A stretch of DNA of 5,103 nt, from NCBI GenBank assembly GCA_007123785.1, contig SLGL01000367.1:1-5103 (forward strand). The letters run 5' to 3'. Source of the stretch: Balneolaceae bacterium. GTDB taxonomy: Bacteria > Bacteroidota > Rhodothermia > Balneolales > Balneolaceae. Shown here piece after piece: positions 1 through 5,103 of this stretch. The notes under the pieces were generated by a model. That model saw nothing but the letters and a program-made list of their open reading frames with translations, made no database searches and was not told where the DNA came from. Position 1 is the first letter of the stretch, and each line of letters starts with the position of its first letter. A program made the translations under genes and the position numbers.

Positions 1-88
1 ACACTAATAGAAGATCTACTACGTGCAAGGGTGAGCTGCGTTTTATATATTCGGATGATAGAAACTTTCTGTCACCTTTGAAATAGTG

Positions 89-107
89 TTGCCCTGCATT
101 TGGGCAA
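89..107. promoter_or_regulatory. Short dyad in the leader of the phosphatase gene
   Basis: A perfect 6-bp inverted repeat, TTGCCC at 89-94 and GGGCAA at 102-107, surrounds a 7-base centre. It lies 46 bases before the start codon at 154, so it could be an operator or a small hairpin in the 5' leader. Nothing identifies a cognate regulator, and a 6-bp dyad can arise by chance. The rest of 1-153 holds no convincing gene. Two frames are open from the window edge (to the stops at 79-81 and 84-86), so the tail of an upstream gene may lie there, but neither frame is recognisable. Confidence 0.2.
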
Positions 108-153
108 AATTAGGCGCTTGATATGACACTTACCGTTTACATAAAAAATCAAA

Positions 154-1242
154 ATGAAAAAAACCATTCTTTTAGTTCTGCTCCTCTCCATTTCAGTTGT
201 GGTTTTCGGACAGGAGAGGCAAACCGAAAACGTGTTTCTTATAACCCTCGACGGACTGAGGTGGCAGGAACTTTATACAGGGATTGATTCCGTTCTTGTA
301 CGGCATGAAGATTATGTGAGAAATGTCGATCAATTGGTCGAAGATTTCTGGCACGATGACACGGAAATCCGCAGAGAACTGCTGATGCCGTTTTTCTGGA
401 ATACCATCGCCGCTGAAGGCCAGTTGTACGGCAACCGCGTTTATGGTAACCATGTAGATGTATCAAATGGATTAAATTTTTCCTATCCCGGCTACAGCGA
501 GCTGCTGGTGGGTTATGTGGATGAAAACATCAACAGTAATGCGAAGGAGTGGAATCCCAATCAAACCGTATTGGAGTTTGTGAATAACCAGCCCGGTTTC
601 GAAGGAAAGGTTGCGGCATTCGGGTCGTGGGATGTATTTCCGTATATTATCAACAGTAAACGTAGCGGTATTTCGGTCAATGCCGGGTTCAGCCAGGCGG
701 AAGGAGAGAATGTATCGGACAGAGAGGTCTTTCTGAATGAGCTCCAGGAGCAGATTCCAAGTCCCTGGGCTACCGTCCGGCTCGATGCATTCACTCATCA
801 TTATGCACTTGAATATATCAAACGGGAAGAGCCAACACTGGCATATATTGCTTATGGCGAAACCGATGATTTTGGACATGACGGTAACTTTCAGAATTAT
901 GCTTATTCGGCACGGCAGACGGATGCATTCATTGCGGAGTTGTGGGATTATATCCAGTCGCACCCCTCTTACAGAGATAAAACCACGATGGTGATCAGCA
1001 CCGATCACGGGCGGGGTACCGATCCGATTGATCACTGGAGACACCACGGATCCGGAATTGAGGGATCGGAAGAGATGTGGATTGCTGCTATCGGTCCCGA
1101 TACCCCTGCACTTGGCGTGGTAAAAGAACCAATGCAGCTCTATCAAAAACAGATTGCAAAAACCGTGGCACGGCTGCTGAGCCTGGACTATGAAAACGAA
1201 CGGCCTGTCGGAGAAGCGGTCGAGACGATTCTGGGGGAATAA
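154..1242 (+). CDS. Exported alkaline-phosphatase-superfamily hydrolase
   Basis: A 362-residue protein that probably hydrolyses a phosphate (or sulfate) ester outside the cytoplasm; the substrate is unknown. Residues 1-19 form a type I signal peptide (two lysines, a hydrophobic run, VFG before Q20). The mature part carries what look like all the metal positions of the alkaline phosphatase/sulfatase/phosphoglycerate mutase superfamily: D33 in LITLDGLRW; a nucleophile candidate S110 in NFSYPGYSE, aligned by me with the Thr of nucleotide pyrophosphatases; D238 and H242 in ETDDFGHDG; D284-H285 in STDHG; and H298 in RHHGSG. This would bind two divalent metals, usually Zn. The start is the first ATG and gives a clean signal peptide; no Shine-Dalgarno is visible, as is normal in Bacteroidota. 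The gene stands alone, 181 bases before the oxidoreductase. Family membership is well supported. Exact activity (monoesterase, diesterase or sulfatase) cannot be read from the sequence. Confidence 0.86.
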   Translation: MKKTILLVLLLSISVVVFGQERQTENVFLITLDGLRWQELYTGIDSVLVRHEDYVRNVDQLVEDFWHDDTEIRRELLMPFFWNTIAAEGQLYGNRVYGNHVDVSNGLNFSYPGYSELLVGYVDENINSNAKEWNPNQTVLEFVNNQPGFEGKVAAFGSWDVFPYIINSKRSGISVNAGFSQAEGENVSDREVFLNELQEQIPSPWATVRLDAFTHHYALEYIKREEPTLAYIAYGETDDFGHDGNFQNYAYSARQTDAFIAELWDYIQSHPSYRDKTTMVISTDHGRGTDPIDHWRHHGSGIEGSEEMWIAAIGPDTPALGVVKEPMQLYQKQIAKTVARLLSLDYENERPVGEAVETILGE

Positions 1243-1278
1243 AATAACTGCGAGTAGAGATGAGAAGAGTTGAGAGTT

Positions 1279-1301
1279 TCTGCTGTTTGATTACAGGCAG
1301 A
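1279..1301 (+). other. Weak hairpin downstream of the phosphatase gene
   Basis: TCTG (1279-1282) plus CTGT (1283-1286) can pair with ACAG (1293-1296) plus CAGA (1298-1301), giving an 8-bp stem with one bulged G and a 6-base loop. It begins 37 bases after the phosphatase stop codon. No T-run follows it directly (the nearest is 1326-1330), so I do not call it an intrinsic terminator. It could protect the 3' end of the transcript or mean nothing. Confidence 0.2.
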
Positions 1302-1310
1302 TACAAAACG

Positions 1311-1320
1311 AACGTACGTT
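1311..1320. promoter_or_regulatory. Perfect palindrome, candidate operator before the GMC gene
   Basis: AACGTACGTT is a perfect 10-bp palindrome in an otherwise AT-rich gap, 103 bases upstream of the oxidoreductase start. Just downstream, AATTTTTG (1324-1331) matches the Bacteroidota -7 consensus TAnnTTTG at five of six defined positions, but I see no -33 element at the right distance. A palindrome next to a possible -7 element would suit a dimeric repressor such as a TetR-family protein. That is inference: no regulator gene is present in the window and the promoter match is imperfect. Confidence 0.3.
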
Positions 1321-1423
1321 TAAAATTTTTGATTAAAGTAGCATCTAACAGTAATTTCGAACCTTTTTTTTCGTAAGCAGAACACACAGAGCAACTCTTA
1401 AAGTTAAAAATAAGCTTTTTTCC

Positions 1424-3124
1424 ATGCGGTTTAATATCAAAGCTAAAAAACAAAATTCATACGATGCCATTGTAGTCGGGACCGGAATCAGCGGTGGATG
1501 GGCTGCGAAAGAGTTAACTGAAAACGGCCTGAATACACTCGTGCTGGAGCGCGGCCGGAATGTACGGCATGTAGAAGATTATCCAACCATGATGAAAGAC
1601 CCATGGGAACTTCCGCATGGCAACCGGCTCACAGCCGAAGAAGCCAAACATTTTGAAGTTCAGATGCGCACAGGCTACACTGTTCGGCAGGACACCAAAC
1701 ACTGGTGGGTGCGCGATACCGATCAGCCATACGAGGAGAAAAAACGGTTCGACTGGATGCGTGGCTATCACGTGGGTGGAAAATCTATTATGTGGGGAAG
1801 ACAGAGCCTGCGCCTGGGGCCTCATGATTTTGAAGAAAATGCAAGGGACGGCTACGGTGTGGATTGGCCCATACGGTACGATGACCTGAAACCCTGGTAC
1901 GATTATACAGAAGAATTTGCGGGTATAAGCGGGCAGGCAGAGGGCTTGCCGCAGGCCCCCGATGGAATTTTTCTGCCTCCAATCGAAATGAATTGCGTGG
2001 AAAAACATGCACGTGAAAAAATTGCTGAACACTTTTCGGGCAGAGTGCTCACCATCGGCCGGTTTGCCAATCTAACACAGCCTCACAAAGGGAGGGGTTC
2101 GTGCCAGTACCGAAATCTTTGTATCAGAGGATGTCCTTATGGTGCCTATTTCAGCAGTAATGCAGCAACTCTTCCAGCAGCTGAAGAGACTGGAAATATG
2201 ACGCTGCGTCCCCACTCCATCGTAAGTTCCGTGATTTTTGATGAGGAAGAGGGAAAAGCTACTGGCGTACGGGTGGTGGATGCTGAAACTCTTGAAGAGA
2301 TTGAGTTTTACGCAGATGTGATTTTTCTAAACGCTTCGTGTATCGCCACAACGATGATTATGCTCAATTCAACCTCAGATCGTTTTCCGGACGGTCTGGG
2401 CAACGATTCCGGTGAACTGGGATGTAACCTGATGGATCATCACATGGGCGCGGGGGCATCGGGAGAGATTGACGGGTTTGACGATAAATACTTTTACGGT
2501 AGAAGGCCAGCCTCCATCCACATTCCGCGATACAGGAATCTTGGAGATGAACAGCGTGACTATCTGCGTGGGTTTCACCATCAGGGTTCGGCAAGCCGTC
2601 AAAACTGGATGAGAGCAATCCGTGAACTGGTAATTGGCAACCAGCTCAAAGAGTTTGTACAGCGTCCCGGCATCTGGACGATGGGACTGAACGGTTTCGG
2701 CGAAATGCTGCCCTATCACGAAAACCGCATGTGGCTGAATCACGACAAGAAAGACAAATGGGGAATGCCCACGGCCGTTTTTGATGTGGAATTCAAAGAA
2801 AACGAGCTGAAGATGCGTGAAGACATGCAAAATGATGCAGCCGAAATGCTCGAAGCCGCCGGTTTTAAAAACATTAATACATTTGATAATATCGGCGGTC
2901 CGGGTTTGGGTATTCACGAAATGGGGACTGCCCGGATGGGCCATGATCCGGAAACATCCGTACTGAACCGATGGAACCAGGTACACGCCTGCAAAAACGT
3001 GTTTGTAACCGATGGTGCCTGCATGACCTCATCCGCCAATCAAAATCCTTCTCTCACCTATATGGCCATTACCGCCAGAGCAGCAAATTATGCCGCTGAA
3101 GAGCTAAAAAAGGGGAATTTGTGA
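1424..3124 (+). CDS. GMC-family FAD-dependent oxidoreductase with candidate Fe-S cysteine motif
   Basis: A 566-residue flavoprotein of the glucose-methanol-choline family, in the branch that contains gluconate 2-dehydrogenase large subunits and FAD-glucose/glucoside 3-dehydrogenases; it probably oxidises a sugar or polyol hydroxyl. The N terminus has the Rossmann FAD motif GTGISGG (residues 19-25) and the ribose-binding E42 in VLERGR. Residues 115-126 (YHVGGKSIMWGR) are the second FAD-contact motif. The C terminus has the catalytic His in HEMGT (H498) and the NPSLT motif (N541), the His/Asn pair known from pyranose oxidase. Cysteines 227, 233 and 237 (C-x5-C-x3-C, then PYGA) match the spacing of the [3Fe-4S] ligands of Burkholderia FAD-glucose dehydrogenase, so electrons may leave through a cluster. 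No Tat or Sec signal is seen: the FAD fold begins about residue 13. No small (subunit 3-type) partner or cytochrome gene is adjacent. The substrate is unknown. The ATG at 1424 fits the fold start and lacks a Shine-Dalgarno. Confidence 0.93.
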   Translation: MRFNIKAKKQNSYDAIVVGTGISGGWAAKELTENGLNTLVLERGRNVRHVEDYPTMMKDPWELPHGNRLTAEEAKHFEVQMRTGYTVRQDTKHWWVRDTDQPYEEKKRFDWMRGYHVGGKSIMWGRQSLRLGPHDFEENARDGYGVDWPIRYDDLKPWYDYTEEFAGISGQAEGLPQAPDGIFLPPIEMNCVEKHAREKIAEHFSGRVLTIGRFANLTQPHKGRGSCQYRNLCIRGCPYGAYFSSNAATLPAAEETGNMTLRPHSIVSSVIFDEEEGKATGVRVVDAETLEEIEFYADVIFLNASCIATTMIMLNSTSDRFPDGLGNDSGELGCNLMDHHMGAGASGEIDGFDDKYFYGRRPASIHIPRYRNLGDEQRDYLRGFHHQGSASRQNWMRAIRELVIGNQLKEFVQRPGIWTMGLNGFGEMLPYHENRMWLNHDKKDKWGMPTAVFDVEFKENELKMREDMQNDAAEMLEAAGFKNINTFDNIGGPGLGIHEMGTARMGHDPETSVLNRWNQVHACKNVFVTDGACMTSSANQNPSLTYMAITARAANYAAEELKKGNL

Positions 3125-3188
3125 AAAAACAGCGGGCACATTTCATTGGAATGAGAAATATTGTGGTGAAGCTTCTATTCTGACTATC

Positions 3189-3266
3189 CCTTTAACCTAA
3201 TGGCGCAAGCTGCCTTTCCGCCTCAGGCTGATATCGCTTGTGCCTCTTCCGAATCAGACCTTTAAC
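3189..3266. repeat. GC-rich stem-loop bracketed by an 8-bp direct repeat
   Basis: In the gap after the oxidoreductase, GGCGCAAGC (3202-3210) pairs with GCTTGTGCC (3236-3244): nine consecutive pairs including one G-U, enclosing 25 bases that can form an inner GCCT/AGGC hairpin (3212-3215 with 3225-3228). CCTTTAAC occurs on both sides, at 3189-3196 and 3259-3266. The block is clearly more GC-rich than the surrounding intergenic DNA. It could be a small palindromic intergenic repeat or mini-element with a target duplication, or an RNA hairpin ending the oxidoreductase transcript; the T6 run at 3268-3273 is too far from the stem for a standard intrinsic terminator. The 62 bases between the direct repeats do not end in clean inverted repeats, which weakens the transposition reading. 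Confidence 0.4.
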
Positions 3267-3279
3267 GTTTTTTCAAAAC

Positions 3280-3295
3280 TGAAAATCGGTTTTCA
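3280..3295. promoter_or_regulatory. Dyad upstream of the pyrC -7 element
   Basis: TGAAAA (3280-3285) and TTTTCA (3290-3295) form a perfect 6-bp inverted repeat around TCGG. It sits 13 bases before the -7 element, where the -33 region would be. The heptamer AAATCGG occurs at 3283-3289 and again at 3300-3306, 17 bases apart start to start. Either arrangement could bind a regulator of pyrimidine synthesis or hold the promoter region open; neither matches an operator I know. Confidence 0.28.
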
Positions 3296-3308
3296 CATCA
3301 AATCGGCC

Positions 3309-3316
3309 TATATTTG
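3309..3316 (+). promoter_or_regulatory. Likely pyrC promoter, Bacteroidota-type -7 element
   Basis: TATATTTG is a perfect match to the TAnnTTTG -7 element used by the primary sigma factor of Bacteroidota. It ends 28 bases before the pyrC start codon, so transcription would begin a few bases downstream and leave a leader of about 20-25 nt. The -33 TTTG is not recognisable at the expected 19-21 base spacing; the closest T-rich stretch (3290-3293) lies in the dyad. The short leader leaves no room for an attenuator between promoter and pyrC. Confidence 0.6.
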
Positions 3317-3344
3317 AACCCAAAACGAAAACCGCATTTTTCTG

Positions 3345-4646
3345 ATGAATCAAAGCCCGAATCTCTTACTTAAAAACGTAAGGCCTGCGGGAAGTGGCCA
3401 CGACGGAAATAGAACGATTGACCTGCGAATCAAAGACGGTGTGATTACGGAACTGTCGCCGGACTTGAAACAGGCCGATGGAGAAGAGCTCTTTGATGCC
3501 AGTGGTGCATTCGTGAGCGGCGGATGGATGGACATGCACGTACATTTTCGCGAACCGGGTTATGAACACAAAGAAACGATCGAAACAGGATGTAGGTCGG
3601 CTATGTTTGGCGGGTTTACAGAAGTGGCATGTATGCCGAATACCCAGCCTGCCATCCACACAAGAGATGTGGTTGAGTTCATCAGAAATAAAGCGAAAGA
3701 TCAGCTTGTGGATGTGCACCCGATCGGCTGTGTAACCAAGGATCGTAAAGGAAAATCGATCGCCGAGATGTCGGATATGAAAAATGGAGGTGCAGTCGCT
3801 TTCAGTGATGATGGCGATCCAGTCTATAACTCACAGGTGATGCGTGTTGCACTGGAATATTCGTCAATGCTGGGAGTACCTGTGATCAATCATGAGGAAG
3901 ACCTGGACCTGTCGCGGCCGGGACACATGCACGAAGGTGAGGTTTCTGCACGGCTCGGGCTGGACGGAACTCCGTCTATCGCCGAGGAGGTGATGATTGC
4001 CCGTGATATTCTGCTGGCCGGATTTACGGGCGGACATGTTCACGTGGCTCACATAAGCACAAGGAAAGCAGCCGACCTGGTGCGAAAAGCCAAAGCCGAC
4101 GGCGTTAATGTAACCACAGAAGTTTGTACCCACCATTTTGATCTGACTGATGAAGAGATTGAACGGAGACAGTTCGATACGCATGTTAAAATGCATCCAC
4201 CGCTGCGAACACAAGATGATGTGGATGCTATGATTGAAGGCCTCGCGGATGGAACAATAGAGGTGATCTGTACAGACCATGCCCCGCATGCTGTTGAGGA
4301 GAAAGAGGTGGAATTTATTTATGCACCCAACGGCATCATTGGGCTGGATACGGCCTGGAGTATCTGCGTGAAACGGCTGCTGAATCCGGGTGCTCTTACA
4401 CTGGAACAAATTCTGGAAAAACTGATCATCAACCCGAGAAAAATTTTAAATCTTCCCGTTCCTGAGCTAAAAGAGGGAAATAAAGCGAACCTTACACTGT
4501 TTAATACAGATGAGGAGTGGGTGTATCGGTCATCTGAAGTGCGCTCGAAATCGAAAAACTCTCCCTATATTGACGACAAGCTCTCCGGCCGGGCTGTTGC
4601 CGTTTATAACAAAGGCCGATTTGCCGTAAACAGGCTAAAAAACTGA
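3345..4646 (+). CDS. pyrC: Dihydroorotase, class I (PyrC)
   Basis: A 433-residue cytoplasmic zinc amidohydrolase that cyclises N-carbamoyl-L-aspartate to dihydroorotate, the third step of UMP synthesis. The length is normal for class I. Metal and catalytic residues are all present: H65 and H67 in DMHVHFREPG, bridging Asp in FSDDGD (D155, taking the place of the carboxylated Lys of class II), H183 in NHEED, H236 in HIST, and D311 in CTDHAPH. Substrate contacts R69 and N99 (MPNT) are also there, as is the HPPLR motif (284-288), usually NPPLR. Dihydropyrimidinases and allantoinases share the fold, but the FREPG, MPNT and SDDG combination is that of dihydroorotase. The start follows the TATATTTG promoter with no Shine-Dalgarno. 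The DUF3857 gene begins 15 bases after its stop and is probably co-transcribed. No other pyr gene is in the window. Confidence 0.97.
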   Translation: MNQSPNLLLKNVRPAGSGHDGNRTIDLRIKDGVITELSPDLKQADGEELFDASGAFVSGGWMDMHVHFREPGYEHKETIETGCRSAMFGGFTEVACMPNTQPAIHTRDVVEFIRNKAKDQLVDVHPIGCVTKDRKGKSIAEMSDMKNGGAVAFSDDGDPVYNSQVMRVALEYSSMLGVPVINHEEDLDLSRPGHMHEGEVSARLGLDGTPSIAEEVMIARDILLAGFTGGHVHVAHISTRKAADLVRKAKADGVNVTTEVCTHHFDLTDEEIERRQFDTHVKMHPPLRTQDDVDAMIEGLADGTIEVICTDHAPHAVEEKEVEFIYAPNGIIGLDTAWSICVKRLLNPGALTLEQILEKLIINPRKILNLPVPELKEGNKANLTLFNTDEEWVYRSSEVRSKSKNSPYIDDKLSGRAVAVYNKGRFAVNRLKN

Positions 4647-4661
4647 TTGTTTGGTTGATCT

Positions 4662-5103
4662 ATGCGGTTATCTTCATTCTTGATGTTGATGATATTGTTC
4701 CTGTGCCTTTCCATAGAAGTAAAGGCACAGTTTGACAGGGAAATTCTGGATGAAGTTCGTGTATTTAACCGATTTGGTGATATTTCAGAGAGCGACTTTG
4801 AGGCAGACGGCGATCACGGATATCCCTACGAATATCTGAAAAAAGAGACTCTTATTCGTGTTCAGGAGCGCGACAGGGGTATTGTAGCGATGGTGGATAA
4901 TCTGATTCGCATAAAAGTACACACCGACGATCCTCTCGAAAAAGCAGAAGCTTCGATGGTGGGTATCCCATACTATTTTGCTGATGATGTTGAACGCATC
5001 GTCAATTTTGAAGCGGTGACCCATCACCCCGATGGCACCCAGTCGAGGCTCGAACGGGGTAATACTGCCACTGTTGATCTGAATACCCGGTACAGAATTC
5101 TCG
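4662..5103 (+). CDS. Secreted DUF3857-domain protein, 5' part
   Basis: An open frame starts at the ATG at 4662 and runs off the window after 147 codons. Residues 1-22 are a type I signal peptide (basic R2, a hydrophobic run 6-18, VKA before Q23); C15 does not sit in a lipobox. From about residue 45 the sequence resembles the DUF3857 family as I remember it: YEYLKKETLIRVQERDRGIV, then RIKVHTDDPLEKAEAS, then GIPYYFADDVERI and THHPDGTQSRL, and VDLNTRYRIL at the edge. Such proteins often continue into a transglutaminase-like domain and have about 600 or more residues in Bacteroidota; that part cannot be seen here. They are exported to the periplasm or cell surface, and their function is not established. 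The start has no Shine-Dalgarno. The gene is 15 bases after pyrC with no terminator or promoter between, so it likely shares the pyrC transcript. Confidence 0.85.
   Translation, partial: MRLSSFLMLMILFLCLSIEVKAQFDREILDEVRVFNRFGDISESDFEADGDHGYPYEYLKKETLIRVQERDRGIVAMVDNLIRIKVHTDDPLEKAEASMVGIPYYFADDVERIVNFEAVTHHPDGTQSRLERGNTATVDLNTRYRIL

Noticed and set aside
46..53. TATATTCG as a -7 promoter element for the phosphatase gene
   Set aside because: It matches TAnnTTTG at only five of six positions, has no -33 partner and sits about 100 bases from the start codon, so it is too weak to call.
1..86. Two + strand frames open from the window edge (stops at 79-81 and 84-86)
   Set aside because: Each is under 30 codons, they conflict with each other and neither resembles a known protein end, so no partial gene is called, though one may exist.
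472..1146. A 224-codon frame on the minus strand inside the phosphatase gene
   Set aside because: It lies wholly opposite a gene with clear catalytic motifs, has no recognisable domain and is rich in residues typical of antisense reading.
1364..1371. A T8 run after the phosphatase gene, considered as part of an intrinsic terminator
   Set aside because: No GC-rich hairpin lies immediately upstream; the weak hairpin at 1279-1301 is more than 60 bases away.
1514..2032. A 172-codon minus-strand frame inside the GMC gene, with others at 2375-2986 and 3864-4409
   Set aside because: All are opposite well-supported genes, show no family motif and are best explained as shadows of the coding strand.
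3200..3265. A 21-codon frame starting ATGGCGCAAGC
   Set aside because: It coincides with the stem-loop, whose pairing explains its sequence, and has no ribosome-binding context or recognisable product.
4647..4661. A possible terminator or promoter between pyrC and the DUF3857 gene
   Set aside because: The 15-base gap contains no dyad, T-run or TAnnTTTG match.

Overview
The window reads as an ordinary chromosomal stretch from the Bacteroidota/Balneolota side of the tree, most likely a Balneolaceae-type bacterium. Three things point there. The genes lack Shine-Dalgarno sequences before their starts. A perfect TAnnTTTG-type -7 promoter element lies just upstream of the dihydroorotase gene. The protein types are also typical: a cytosolic-looking GMC oxidoreductase, a secreted alkaline-phosphatase-superfamily protein and a secreted DUF3857 protein. 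The genus is an inference from memory of related proteins, not a database result.

Layout, all genes on the + strand: (1) 1-153 is a leader or upstream-gene remnant with no assignable gene and one short dyad. (2) 154-1242 encodes an exported alkaline-phosphatase-superfamily hydrolase with an apparently complete two-metal site. (3) 1243-1423 is a 181-base gap with a weak hairpin and a 10-bp perfect palindrome. (4) 1424-3124 encodes a FAD-dependent GMC oxidoreductase with a three-cysteine motif spaced like the [3Fe-4S] site of bacterial FAD-glucose dehydrogenase. (5) 3125-3344 is a 220-base gap with a GC-rich stem-loop bracketed by an 8-bp direct repeat, then the likely pyrC promoter. (6) 3345-4646 is pyrC, class I dihydroorotase. 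(7) 4662-5103 is the 5' part of a secreted DUF3857 protein that runs off the window.

The window probably holds at least three transcription units: the phosphatase; the oxidoreductase, separated from its neighbours by 181 and 220 bases; and pyrC with the DUF3857 gene, only 15 bases apart. No shared pathway links the genes. One is pyrimidine synthesis (pyrC), one is probably sugar or polyol oxidation (GMC), and two are exported proteins of unknown substrate. I see no phage, transposase, CRISPR, toxin-antitoxin, tRNA or rRNA signal, and nothing that amounts to a new multi-gene system. The most informative details are the cysteine motif in the oxidoreductase and the structured 3189-3266 intergenic element.
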